This document shows, piece after piece, positions 36,158-44,869 of a DNA stretch of 64,000 nucleotides. The stretch's first letter is position 1. Each line of letters opens with the position of its first letter. Below the pieces are notes generated by a model. The model ran no database searches. It saw nothing but the letters and a program-made list of their open reading frames with translations, and was not told the origin of the DNA. The DNA comes from an uncultured Oscillospiraceae bacterium (GTDB lineage Bacteria; Bacillota; Clostridia; Oscillospirales; Oscillospiraceae): contig CALWYD010000004.1 of assembly GCA_944385675.1 (NCBI GenBank), forward strand, positions 1 through 64,000, in the 5' to 3' direction. Made by a program: the position numbers and the translations under genes.

Positions 36158-36344
36158 ATCCAGCTCCTGTCAGCCATGTGAGTCCGTCCTCTCCCAGGAA
36201 GACAGCCCCAGTCCTCCACTCCCTCCCTGGAATAGGGATGTGAGCCAGGCACAGATCGTAAAGGTCGGTGCATCGGGCCTCCAGATCCAGCAGACGGCGG
36301 CTGTCTTCACCCAGACGGCGGACACTGGCAGGCTTTGTGAGCAT
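36141..36344 (-). CDS. hypothetical protein, 67 aa
   Basis: A 67-aa frame filling the gap between the TmcAL-like and DUF3810 genes. It has a charged N-terminal half (RRLGEDSRRLLDLEARCTDLYDL) and a C-terminal GAVFLGEDGLTWLTG stretch, so it could be a small soluble protein. The ribosome site is weak and it overlaps DUF3810 by 17 nt. It may be real, but this is uncertain. Confidence 0.45.
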   Translation of the reverse strand: MLTKPASVRRLGEDSRRLLDLEARCTDLYDLCLAHIPIPGREWRTGAVFLGEDGLTWLTGAGYEKRE

Positions 36345-36359
36345 AGGAAGGCTGGCTCG

Positions 36360-37400
36360 TTACCGCATCTCGTTCAACACACCCTCTCCCCGCTGGCTGA
36401 AGCCCAGCACCCGCAGATATGGGGGGCGAGCAGGAATTTCCGAAATCGTCAGCCCTAACAAAGCCCACAGAGCCAGACGGCGCAGCCTGGCGTGGGTATA
36501 CCGCTTGGTCTTGGCCAAAGCAAAAAATTCCTCCATGGAGCGGGCCTGTCTGCCTGCGCGCTCCAACCGGCGTGGCAGCCCCTCTGCCGCCCCACTGTCC
36601 GGCAGAGCCTCCCAATCCCCCAAGGACATGGTTCTTACCCGGGCCAGCATGGCCCGCTCCAGCCGCTCCAGGCTGGGGAGCTCTCCCCGACTTTCCAGCA
36701 GCCGCCGGCTCGCTGTGCCCAGATAATACTCCGCCTCCTCCCATCGTCCCTCCGTCAGCGCACGGCGCAACCAGGTAGCTGACACAAAGGGCGCAGAAGC
36801 TGTTCCTTCCGGGAGGTTCGGGCTGTTGTGTGCTGCTCCCTGCCGCAGCACAGTATAGGGCCGGATGTTTCTCCCTAAAGTGCTCAACGCGCGAATATAC
36901 TCTACACCCAGGTTGTTGTTTGGCGTGGCAAGTATTTCCGCTTCCCTCCCTACAAGAGCCTGCACAGCAGTCTGCCGGGCCGAAGCATAAGGATGGCCAG
37001 AGGCCAAGTTTTGGAGCAGCTTCTGGGCGTAACGCGGGTGGTTCAGTCCCCCTGCCACACGTTCCAAAGCCTTCATATCTCCGCATTCGCTTCCAAAAGA
37101 AAGAACCTCTACCACACCGCTTCCGGCCAAAAGAGACACTGCGCCTCGGGCGAAGGACTCCGCGGAGGCTGTTGCCCAGACCGTGGGCAGCTCCAGGACC
37201 ACATCCACCCCCCCAAGCAGCGCCAATGCAGCCCGCGTCCACTTGTCCGCCACAGCACAATTGGCCTGCTGAACCCAGTTTCCGCTCATCACCGCTACCA
37301 CCGGGGATTCCTCCCCCATGGCCCGGCGTGTCTGGGCAATCTGGTAGGCATGGCCGGTATGAAACGGATTATATTCAGCCACGATCCCGATGGTTGGCAA
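36360..37400 (-). CDS. tmcAL: TmcAL/YlbM-like nucleotidyltransferase
   Basis: A 346-aa protein of the HIGH-type nucleotidyltransferase family of tRNA(Met) cytidine acetate ligase, which makes ac4C at the wobble position of elongator tRNA(Met). The motif GIVAEYNPFHTGH (residues 4-16) is intact. The second block, usually SGNFxQRGEPA, reads SGNWVQQANCA, and the protein is shorter than the 400-aa-plus relatives. It may be a diverged paralogue rather than a true TmcAL. Confidence 0.82.
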   Translation of the reverse strand: MPTIGIVAEYNPFHTGHAYQIAQTRRAMGEESPVVAVMSGNWVQQANCAVADKWTRAALALLGGVDVVLELPTVWATASAESFARGAVSLLAGSGVVEVLSFGSECGDMKALERVAGGLNHPRYAQKLLQNLASGHPYASARQTAVQALVGREAEILATPNNNLGVEYIRALSTLGRNIRPYTVLRQGAAHNSPNLPEGTASAPFVSATWLRRALTEGRWEEAEYYLGTASRRLLESRGELPSLERLERAMLARVRTMSLGDWEALPDSGAAEGLPRRLERAGRQARSMEEFFALAKTKRYTHARLRRLALWALLGLTISEIPARPPYLRVLGFSQRGEGVLNEMR

Positions 37401-37450
37401 GGGAACACCTCCTTAGGCAAGAAAAACTTGGGCTTTTTCGCAAAAAGCGG

Positions 37451-37479
37451 TTGTCCTTCCTGGGAAAAAGGATTAAAAT
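37451..37479 (+). promoter_or_regulatory. possible SigA promoter of ackA
   Basis: TTGTCC (37451-37456) and TAAAAT (37474-37479), spacer 17 bp, about 100 nt before the ackA start. A short hairpin of A/T-rich arms precedes it. Confidence 0.5.
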
Positions 37480-37578
37480 AGAACCATATCTCACGATACT
37501 TGTTTTATTGTAATGCATCCCGGAGTACAAGGCAATCAAAACATGAGAAATTTGATTTGTGAAGGAGTTCGATTCCCC

Positions 37579-38775
37579 ATGAACATTCTGGTCATTAATG
37601 CAGGCAGTTCTTCTTTGAAGTATCAGTTGCTCAACCCGGAAACCCAACAGGTATTGGCAAAGGGTCTTTGTGAGCGTATTGGGATTGATGGAAAGTTCAC
37701 CTATAAGCCTGCGGACAAGGAGCCCATTAAAGCGGCTGATGTAGCTATGCCCACCCACTCCGAGGCAATTCAGGCGGTGCTTAATGCCCTGGTTGATCCA
37801 GACAGAGGGGTTATCTCCTCCATGAAGGAAATTGACGCTGTTGGCCACCGTGTGGTTCACGGTGGGGAGAAATTTGCCTCTTCTGTCCTCATCACCGACG
37901 AGGTGATGGAAGCTATCCAGGAGTGCAACCCTCTTGCCCCTCTCCACAACCCCGCCAACATTATCGGCATCCAGGCCTGTCAGTCTCTCATGCCCGGCAC
38001 TCCCATGGTGGCTGTGTTCGACACCGCCTTCCACCAGACTATGCCCCCCGTGGCCTACACCTATGCCCTGCCCTATGAGTACTACACTGAGGACAAGGTG
38101 CGCCGCTACGGTTTCCACGGCACCTCTCACAAGTACGTTACCCAGCGGGCTGCCGCCATGCTGGGTAGGCCCATTGAGCAGCTCAAGCTCATCTCCTGCC
38201 ACCTGGGCAACGGCTCCTCCATCACCGCTGTGGACGGCGGTAAGAGCGTGGACACTTCTATGGGCTTTACTCCCCTGGCAGGCCTGCCCATGGGCACCCG
38301 CTGCGGTGACATTGATGCCGGCATTCTGGAGTACCTGATGCACAAGCACGGCTGGGACATTGACCAGACCCTGAACATCCTGAACAAGAAGTCCGGTGTG
38401 CTGGGTATCTCCGGCGTGTCCTCCGACTTCCGCGATCTGGAGGCTGCCGCTCCCCAGGGCAACCAGCGGGCTCAGTTGGCACTGGATTCTTTCTGCTACA
38501 GTGTTAAGAAGTATATTGGCTCCTACGCCGCCGCTATGGGCGGAGTGGACGCCATCATCTTCACTGCTGGTGTAGGCGAGAATGGTCCTGAGACCCGTGC
38601 TGACAGTGTATCGGGTCTGGAGTACATGGGTGTTAAGTTGGATCCTGAAAAGAACAAGGTCCGCGGGCAAGAGGTAGACGTAGCTACTGATGACTCCAAG
38701 GTTCGGATTCTGGTCATCCCCACCAATGAGGAGCTGATGATTGCGGCTGACACTGCCGCCATCGTCAAGGGCTGA
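37579..38775 (+). CDS. ackA: acetate kinase
   Basis: A 398-aa ASKHA-fold kinase making ATP from acetyl phosphate, the last step of acetate fermentation. N-terminal phosphate loop NAGSSSLKY, the GHRVVHGGE block, the GTSHKYV block and the C-terminal TNEEL are visible. The start at 37579 is chosen because the N-terminus [12 protein letters not shown] is canonical; it has AAGGAG 11 nt upstream. The usual partner pta is not adjacent. Confidence 0.97.
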   Translation: MNILVINAGSSSLKYQLLNPETQQVLAKGLCERIGIDGKFTYKPADKEPIKAADVAMPTHSEAIQAVLNALVDPDRGVISSMKEIDAVGHRVVHGGEKFASSVLITDEVMEAIQECNPLAPLHNPANIIGIQACQSLMPGTPMVAVFDTAFHQTMPPVAYTYALPYEYYTEDKVRRYGFHGTSHKYVTQRAAAMLGRPIEQLKLISCHLGNGSSITAVDGGKSVDTSMGFTPLAGLPMGTRCGDIDAGILEYLMHKHGWDIDQTLNILNKKSGVLGISGVSSDFRDLEAAAPQGNQRAQLALDSFCYSVKKYIGSYAAAMGGVDAIIFTAGVGENGPETRADSVSGLEYMGVKLDPEKNKVRGQEVDVATDDSKVRILVIPTNEELMIAADTAAIVKG

Positions 38776-38806
38776 TTTTTCCACCAGATACTTGTTGCAT
38801 AGATAC

Positions 38807-38852
38807 GGGCCCACTGCAGAACATTATGATTCTGTAGTGGGCCCATATTTTC
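38807..38852 (+). terminator. ackA terminator
   Basis: A 15-bp stem with one G-T pair (38807-38821 with 38830-38844) followed by ATATTTTC, about 30 nt after the ackA stop codon. Confidence 0.85.
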
Positions 38853-38910
38853 TTGCCAGTGGATTCCATGCTGTTTGGCCTGGAACTCAAAACCGCTAAA
38901 ACAACTGAAC

Positions 38911-38960
38911 AAAAGGCCGAGTGGACATCCCTTTTAAAGGCTGCCCACTCGGTCTTTTTA
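38911..38960 (-). terminator. terminator at the 3-prime end of the decayed operon
   Basis: GGCCGAGTGG (38915-38924) pairs with CCACTCGGTC (38945-38954), one G-T pair, with a loop of 20 nt. T runs occur on both sides. It probably ended the original dehydrogenase transcript on the minus strand. Confidence 0.65.
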
Positions 38961-38998
38961 AAAATCTAATTTTATATTACAGTTTTCAGGAAAAGGAG

Positions 38999-39649
38999 TC
39001 AGTCCATGCGCAGCACGGCCTTAATGCACTTACCTGCTCCAGACTCCTCAAATGCCCGGTTGATCTCCTCGAAGGGATAGAACTTTACCAGCTTGTCGAA
39101 GGGGAACATTCCCCTTTTATAGTACTCCAACAACTTTGGAATAAACAGCTTAGGAATAGAATCACCCTCAACAATTCCGATGAGGCTCTTGGCATCCCCC
39201 ATCAGCTCAGCCTGGATATTAAAGGTCACGTCTCCTGTGGCACCCAGCACCACCGCAGTACCCATGAAGCGGCAACTGGCCAGAGCTTTCTTCACAAAGT
39301 CGGCCACGCCGGAAGTATCAATGGCGTAGTTCACACCGCCGGGAACAATTTCGTTCTTGATTTTCCCCACGATGTCGTCTACTTCCTTGCGGTTAATGGT
39401 ATGGGTAGCCCCCAGCTCCTTGGCCAGTTCCAAACTCCTGGGGTTGCCGCCCACAGCAATAATTGTCTGGCAGCCAGCTATCTTGGCGGCCATGATGGCA
39501 CTCATGCCCACAGTGCCACAGCCAAATACTGCGATAGAGGATCCGAACTCCGGGCGCAGACGGTTGAGCACAGCTCCTGCACCAGTCTGGATGCCGCATC
39601 CCATAGGGCCAATTAGCGCCAGATCAATGTCATCGTACTCAACCTTCAC
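38999..39649 (-). pseudogene. zinc-type alcohol dehydrogenase (MDR), N-terminus deleted
   Basis: A 216-aa frame equal to the C-terminal 60% of a medium-chain dehydrogenase of the aryl-alcohol/threonine dehydrogenase type: the Rossmann motif FGCGTVGMSA (about 43-52), the GGNPRSLELAKELGA block and the C-terminal FPFEEINRAF are intact. The first 140-150 residues, with the catalytic zinc ligands, are missing. The frame continues upstream for about ten plausible codons before running into the araC 3-prime end. The nominal start is a GTG with no good ribosome site. Likely a non-functional remnant. Confidence 0.82.
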
Positions 39650-39681
39650 GGCACTAGGTCCACATTGTGTACCTATGGGGC

Positions 39682-40596
39682 TTAACCCTTATCGTCAGTC
39701 TCATCTCGGTTGCCGGGACGGTGCTGGGCACGGTATTGGGACAATGACAGACCTTCATACTGCTGAAACAGCTTTTACAAAACTCGGGAAGAAGTAAAGC
39801 CGATTTTTTCTGCAATGCTGTCTATGGAGTCATCGGTCTTACAGAGAAAATTCTTGGCGTAAGCAATGCGTAGCAGGTTGGCGTTGCGCATAAATGTGGT
39901 GGAAAACATAGCTTTATAAGCCCGGTTCAAGTGCCGCGGTGAGATATTCAATGCCTCCGAAGCGCTCTCCACCGACATGTTTTCTGGATAATGCTTGTGG
40001 ATATACATGGACACCGACATAGCCAGGTTCTCCCGCCCGGCAAACTGTTGATCCCGCGCGTCTCCAATGTCTATCTGGCGCAGCGTCCTTATCACAAACT
40101 GATAGCACAGCAGCACAGCCTGCGTGTTCCAGCCCAGCCGTCTTTCAATCAGCTCCGACTGAATCAGCCTGACAATCCGTTCGGCGTCAGAACCACTTTG
40201 TAACATATGAAATCCCATGGCATTGACAGGACGGAGGGCCTGCTGGACATCGGAAAACTCCAGCGGCCCATCCGGCCCGTTCATAGACAAACGCTCACAT
40301 GGAACAAGGTCGAATATCACGGCGAAATACTGTTTCGGTACATCCGGGTTATAGTACACATGGTGCTTAATGTCTTTAGCCAGTATACAGGCCTGGCCAG
40401 CCTCAATGGTATACTTCTGCCCGGCAATGTCGATGATGAGAGTTCCCTCCAGCACAAAATACACCTCATACATAGGGTGATTGTGAGGGAATTCCGCAAT
40501 CCCCTGGTTGAGAAGTTCTGCATAATACAGAACAAACTTATAGCCAGAAAGAGGGAGCTCCACAATATTTTTCATATATCGCCGTTCGTTCAACAT
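39682..40596 (-). pseudogene. AraC family regulator with internal stop codon
   Basis: An AraC-type protein with N-terminal cupin domain (PHNHPMYEVYFVLEGTL) and C-terminal double HTH. The frame ends at a TAA at 39775-39777 inside the second HTH (GFTSSRVL-stop). Directly after it the same frame continues for 30 codons with the expected family ending (KLFQQYEGLSLSQYR) to a second stop at 39682-39684. The stop is therefore an internal nonsense mutation. The truncated product loses part of the second recognition region. The start may be 40596 or 40575; the former lies just after the stop of the chimeric gene. Confidence 0.82.
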
Positions 40597-40597
40597 G

Positions 40598-41812
40598 TTA
40601 CAGCAGAGAACCTCCTTCATGGTAAAGGTGACCAATGGCGTCCGCAGCCTTGTAGGCACCCAGTACCTTTTCATAAGTTACTTCAAAGGGCTGGTTATGG
40701 ATGAACGCCTGATCCAAAGCCGCGCGGGTCATAATGTCAAACTCCTCATCCGTCAGGTCGCTCAAATGCATGTCGTCAAAGGTGATGGGAAGCCCTACAT
40801 CCCGACAGAAGCGGTACACCTCATCCAACTGCTCATTGGAAGCGCCCTGCATAACCAGCTGACAGCAGGTAGAGAACGCCACCCCTTCGCCGTGGTATAC
40901 ATACTCCTCCCGATTTGGCAGCGCCAGGGTTCCGAAATAGAAGCTGTGATCGGAGGAAGAGCCATTGTTCTCAAAGCCCATTCCGCTCATCAGGATATTT
41001 ACTTCTATTATAGCATTAAATGCATCGCTGATCGCCTTTTTTTCTGCGGCAAGCTTTGCCTGACGACCATACTGGAACAGCATGTCATAAGACAGCTTAG
41101 CAATGGCCAAAGCGCTGTGGGTACCCACCCCGCCGTGGTGGTTATTCAGATAGTTCTGCTGGCAGACCAAGCCACCCACATAGGTAGACAGGGCATCCCC
41201 CATACCGGAGACAAACTGACGCACCGGTGCATTGAGCAGAATCTCCGTGTCCACCAGAACCAAGTCTGGATTCTTGGGGGAGTTGATGGCCTCAATCATC
41301 ATGTGGGTTTCCTCACCATAGATACAGGAAGCCGCACTGGTATAGGCATCGGTGGCAGCGATGGTAGGAATAATGACCTCGTTGAGCAGCCTACACTTGA
41401 ACGCCGCAGCCTTGACAGAATCTACAACCTTTCCGCCGCCTATTCCGATCAGAGTCTCTGCGCCAAATTCCTTAAGACGAACCTTAACATCGTTATAGGC
41501 AATGTCAGTGTGAATCTGGTCCGCGGCACGCAGCGGTAAAAACGGGCCAAATATCTGGGAGAAAACCGTGCAGCCAGCCAGTGCCAAACCAGCAGACGCA
41601 CCCACCTGATCGGGTTCGGCAATGCCGAAATTAAAGCAACGCTCGGGGAAATCCCGGAGCAGTTTACCAGCGGAGGAAGACGGAGCGACGTTGTCGCTGA
41701 AGGTAAACACAAAATCCTTACCCTCGCAGGCCATCTTATACAGCTCCTCGCCGTAGGCTTCGCGGGCGTTGGAAAGCATCATATCGAAATCATATGTGGT
41801 CTTTGCTGCCAT
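40598..41812 (-). CDS. chimeric ORF: transketolase C-subunit N-terminus fused to glycerol-dehydrogenase-type C-terminus
   Basis: A 404-aa open frame made of two unrelated parts. Residues 1 to about 112 are the start of the C-terminal subunit of a split transketolase (pyrimidine-binding domain, with FNFGIAEPDQVGASAG and FLPLRAADQIHTD). From about 113 on it is an iron-containing/glycerol dehydrogenase (GIGGGKVVDSVKA, ATDAYTS, KNPDLVLVDTE, VSGMGDALSTY, YHGEGVAF). Each parent lacks its other half: the transketolase C-terminal domain and the first 80 or so residues of the dehydrogenase. A deletion fusing two genes of one operon explains this. The join is near 41475, in frame. Activity is doubtful. 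Confidence 0.85.
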   Translation of the reverse strand: MAAKTTYDFDMMLSNAREAYGEELYKMACEGKDFVFTFSDNVAPSSSAGKLLRDFPERCFNFGIAEPDQVGASAGLALAGCTVFSQIFGPFLPLRAADQIHTDIAYNDVKVRLKEFGAETLIGIGGGKVVDSVKAAAFKCRLLNEVIIPTIAATDAYTSAASCIYGEETHMMIEAINSPKNPDLVLVDTEILLNAPVRQFVSGMGDALSTYVGGLVCQQNYLNNHHGGVGTHSALAIAKLSYDMLFQYGRQAKLAAEKKAISDAFNAIIEVNILMSGMGFENNGSSSDHSFYFGTLALPNREEYVYHGEGVAFSTCCQLVMQGASNEQLDEVYRFCRDVGLPITFDDMHLSDLTDEEFDIMTRAALDQAFIHNQPFEVTYEKVLGAYKAADAIGHLYHEGGSLL

Positions 41813-41818
41813 ACTTTA

Positions 41819-42682
41819 TCACGCCTTTCTCATTTTCGCCACGTCGGCCAGAGCAATCTTCAGATCTTCCTCGCTGATGCCGCCGCCGTGCCACTTGTGA
41901 TTGCCCTCCATGAAGCTGACACCCTTGCCCTTAACGGTGTTGGAGATGATAAAGGTGGGCTTGGCGCGCTTTGTGTAATCCCGCTCAGGTAGCTGATCCA
42001 GTGCGGCGCAGACCTGGGCCATGTCGTTGCCGTCCTCTACATTGATGACGTTCCAGCCAAAGGCACTGACTTTAGCTGCCACGTCGCCCAGATTCATCAC
42101 CTGGTCGGTCTTTCCGGTCATCTGCAGTCCATTCTTATCTAGAATGCACACGAGATTGTTCAGCTGATAGTGGGCGCCGCTCATCAGAGCCTCCCAGTTC
42201 GTGCCCTCATCAAACTCACCGTCACCGATCATTACGATTACCCGGTAGTTCTCCTTGCGGTAACGAGCACCTAAGGCATACCCTACAGCAATGGGGAGAC
42301 CGTGGCCCAGAGAGCCGGCAGAAACCTCAATCTGCGGGCACTTTTTCCGGTTGGAATGCATGCCGAACTTATACTGATCCAGGTTCTCAAAGTGCTCCAC
42401 CATATAGTCCTGGGTGTAGGCACCCTGGTCGGAAAAGATAGTGTATAGGGTCTCGGAGCAGTGGCCCTTTGACAGGATAAAGCGGTCCCTCCCCTCCTTG
42501 TGGGGATCCAATACATCAAAGTTCAGATACTTGTAATACAGGGCCACAGTCATTTCAACAATGGACAGCTCCCCGCCCAGGTGACCCATTCCAATCCGGT
42601 AGATAAAGTTCAGCAGGTTACTGCGGATATCTACACACTTATTCTCCAACTCTGGAATGGTGGTAAGTTTATTTGCGCTCAT
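41819..42682 (-). CDS. transketolase, N-terminal subunit
   Basis: A 287-aa TPP-binding subunit of a split transketolase. The TPP motif (GDGEFDEGTNWEA, ending in the NLVCILDKNG segment), the SKGHC and GSLGHGLP blocks are intact. Its partner subunit follows 6 nt downstream but is truncated and fused to a dehydrogenase, so this subunit probably lacks a functional mate in this operon. It starts 18 nt after a dehydrogenase remnant. Confidence 0.92.
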   Translation of the reverse strand: MSANKLTTIPELENKCVDIRSNLLNFIYRIGMGHLGGELSIVEMTVALYYKYLNFDVLDPHKEGRDRFILSKGHCSETLYTIFSDQGAYTQDYMVEHFENLDQYKFGMHSNRKKCPQIEVSAGSLGHGLPIAVGYALGARYRKENYRVIVMIGDGEFDEGTNWEALMSGAHYQLNNLVCILDKNGLQMTGKTDQVMNLGDVAAKVSAFGWNVINVEDGNDMAQVCAALDQLPERDYTKRAKPTFIISNTVKGKGVSFMEGNHKWHGGGISEEDLKIALADVAKMRKA

Positions 42683-42700
42683 CTATTATGACCTTCTTTC

Positions 42701-42913
42701 TTATTCGCCCTCAATTTGATTGCAGCGAATTACAATTTTGGGGTATTTCCCGCTGAGGTGCGCGGCAAAGGCCTGCTCGCAATCGTCAAGGTCAAAGATC
42801 TGCTCAGGGCCAATAAAAGCACTGAAATCCATGTCGCTGAGCATCAGCGCCGTGCGCTCAAAGTTGAAGTGTGTGCAGTAAGTACCGGAAATGGTGAGCT
42901 GACGGTTATAGCA
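42701..42913 (-). pseudogene. zinc-type alcohol dehydrogenase (MDR), C-terminal fragment
   Basis: About 70 codons ending at a TAA (42701-42703) match the C-terminus of a second medium-chain dehydrogenase (RQLTISGTYCTHFNFER, then SAFIGPEQIFDLDDCEQAF and PKIVIRCN). The frame has no start codon in a sensible place and is closed upstream by a TGA at 42959-42961. The rest of the gene is gone. It marks the 5-prime edge of the degraded operon. Confidence 0.75.
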
Positions 42914-43015
42914 GTAATTTATCTGTTCTCTAAGTAGAAAGCAAAAATTTCCGGACTGTCAAAAGGGGCAATCCTCCAGTCCTGTCCCCACCTTTATTTT
43001 TTATTTTTAAAAAAT
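42914..43015. other. A/T-rich junction region, no gene seen
   Basis: This stretch lies between the dehydrogenase remnant and the tyrS terminator. It ends in a homopolymer-rich run of A and T. It is a likely deletion junction; no promoter for the transketolase operon could be recognised. Confidence 0.4.
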
Positions 43016-43072
43016 TTCAAAAATTAAAAGGGGCCGTTGCAGAATGAAAAATCCTGCAACGGCCCCTTTATT
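43016..43072 (-). terminator. tyrS terminator
   Basis: A perfect 16-bp stem (43027-43042 with 43054-43069) followed on the minus strand by a T-rich tract (TTTTAATTTTTG). Confidence 0.88.
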
Positions 43073-43108
43073 TACTTAGCGCTTAGCTAAAGGTCGTCAC
43101 CCGACCAC

Positions 43109-44332
43109 CTACATTTGTACTCGGTGGAACACCTTCTTACCCTTTTTCACCATCAGGCCTTCCCCCGCCAGGTCAGCGGCGGTATAACTGGCAGTAGCAG
43201 CAGTCACCTTCTCCCCGTTGACTTCCACGCCGCCTTGCTCCACCAGGCGACGTGCCTCTTTTTTTGAGGGGGCAAGCTTGCAGGCTACCATCATGTCCAG
43301 GATACCAATGACCCCATCTGTAAGCTGCTCCGAGGTGAGGGTTGTGGCAGGCACATTGCTCATGTCACCGCCCCCTACAAACAGAGCTTTGGCCGCCTCC
43401 TGGGCCTTGTCCGCTTCCTCCTGGCCATGGACCAGCTTGGTCAGCTCATAGGCCAGGATCTCTTTGGCGGCGTTCAACTGGCTTCCCTCCCACTTATCCA
43501 TTTCGTCAATCTTCTCCAGGGGCAGGAAGGTAAGCATCCGCAGGCACTTGAGCACATCCCCGTCCCCTACATTGCGCCAGTACTGGTAAAACTCATAGGG
43601 GGAAGTCTTATTGGGATCCAGCCACACGGCACCCTTGGCTGTCTTTCCCATCTTCTTCCCCTCCGAGTTAAGCAGCAGGGTAATGGTCATAGCATGAGCA
43701 TCCTTGCCCAGTTTACGGCGAATCAGCTCCGTTCCGCCCAGCATATTGGACCACTGGTCATCACCGCCAAACTGCATGTTGCAACCGTAATGCTGGAACA
43801 GGTAATAGAAGTCGTAGGACTGCATGATCATATAATTAAATTCCAGAAAGCTGAGCCCTTTTTCCATGCGCTGCTTGTAGCACTCGGCCCGCAGCATATT
43901 GTTCACGGAGAAGCAGGCTCCCACCTCTCTGAGCAGTTCAATATAATTCAGCCCCAGCAGCCAATCGGCATTGTTCACCATCTGGGCCTTGCCTTCGCCG
44001 AACTCAATAAAGCGCTCCATTTGCTTTTTAAAACAATTGCAGTTATGCTGGATATTCTCAGGGGTCATCATATTGCGCATGTCAGTGCGACCGGAGGGGT
44101 CCCCAATATAGCCAGTACCTCCGCCGATAAGGGCAATGGGACGGTTACCCGCCATTTGCAGCCTCTTCATCAGACACAGGGCCATAAAATGACCTACGTG
44201 GAGGGAATCTGCTGTAGGGTCGAAACCGATATAGAATACCGCTTTCCCCTCGTTAATCATTTTGGAGATTTCTTCCTCGTTGGTCACCTGAGCAATCAGG
44301 CCCCGGGCCTTCAGTTCCTCATAACAGGTCAT
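43109..44332 (-). CDS. tyrS: tyrosyl-tRNA synthetase
   Basis: A 407-aa class I synthetase. The HIGH motif reads HVGH (45-48, in DPTADSLHVGH), the KMSKS motif reads KKMGKT, and a C-terminal S4 RNA-binding domain is present. It is of the TyrRS type with KMGKT common in Clostridia. Expression is controlled by an upstream tyrosine T-box riboswitch (44462-44729). Confidence 0.96.
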   Translation of the reverse strand: MTCYEELKARGLIAQVTNEEEISKMINEGKAVFYIGFDPTADSLHVGHFMALCLMKRLQMAGNRPIALIGGGTGYIGDPSGRTDMRNMMTPENIQHNCNCFKKQMERFIEFGEGKAQMVNNADWLLGLNYIELLREVGACFSVNNMLRAECYKQRMEKGLSFLEFNYMIMQSYDFYYLFQHYGCNMQFGGDDQWSNMLGGTELIRRKLGKDAHAMTITLLLNSEGKKMGKTAKGAVWLDPNKTSPYEFYQYWRNVGDGDVLKCLRMLTFLPLEKIDEMDKWEGSQLNAAKEILAYELTKLVHGQEEADKAQEAAKALFVGGGDMSNVPATTLTSEQLTDGVIGILDMMVACKLAPSKKEARRLVEQGGVEVNGEKVTAATASYTAADLAGEGLMVKKGKKVFHRVQM

Positions 44333-44461
44333 AGCTCTCTACTCCTTTACCGAATAAATTTACAGTTTACAGCCAGGTTTTTCCTCGCATTCTCCCTCCT
44401 CCCCAGGCACGCATACTATAGGCTGCTATGCAGCCTGCAGCCGCAGGTACTCTAAAGTCGG

Positions 44462-44729
44462 AAAAATCAAAAGCCCTCTGTCCCGAACGGGACAGAGGGC
44501 AACTTATGCGGTACCACCTCTGGCTTACCCACTCCTCACGGAGAGGGTCTCATGGAGTGCTGGACTCCCACGCGGTAACGGGCGCTCCCGGCCTGTCCCC
44601 TACTACGCTGACATGCGGTTCAGGCGGCTGCTCCAAGGTGTATTCACCAAATTCCCTCTCCCCCATCTCACTCACCTGGGGGCTCTCTGGGCAGGGCTTC
44701 ATCTGGCTACTCTTCCTTTTCCTCGCAGT
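44462..44729 (-). promoter_or_regulatory. T-box riboswitch of tyrS
   Basis: The minus-strand leader holds the T-box core AGGTGGTACCGC (44508-44519) followed by an intrinsic terminator of 12 bp (44473-44484 with 44489-44500) and a T run. Upstream, a stem I region contains GAATACACC, whose UAC (44640-44642) fits a tyrosine specifier codon. Uncharged tRNA(Tyr) should stabilise the antiterminator and allow tyrS transcription. Confidence 0.93.
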
Positions 44730-44735
44730 GGTCAC

Positions 44736-44764
44736 ACATTACCATAGATTCACCCCATTGTCAA
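44736..44764 (-). promoter_or_regulatory. probable SigA promoter of the tyrS T-box transcript
   Basis: A perfect TTGACA (44759-44764) is followed after 17 bp by TAATGT (44736-44741), a weak -10, on the minus strand, just upstream of stem I. Confidence 0.55.
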
Positions 44765-44800
44765 CCACAATCTCTTGCTTTTATAAAATCTAAGCTTTTT

Positions 44801-44841
44801 TCACAAAAATCCAGCCCTGTGCACCAGAAGGCACACAGGGC
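44801..44841 (-). terminator. fba terminator
   Basis: GCCCTGTG (44814-44821) pairs with CACAGGGC (44834-44841); a T run follows on the minus strand after three bases. It lies 28 nt after the fba stop codon. Confidence 0.7.
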
Positions 44842-44869
44842 CAAATGATTTGTTTTGGTTAAAATACGC

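Noticed and set aside
37375..38814. 479-codon minus-strand frame
   Set aside because: Antisense to ackA, whose codon pattern keeps the opposite strand open.
41819..42682. Sulfoquinovose transketolase pathway
   Set aside because: A split transketolase is part of that pathway, but no isomerase or sulfonate transporter is present and the operon is broken, so the substrate cannot be named.
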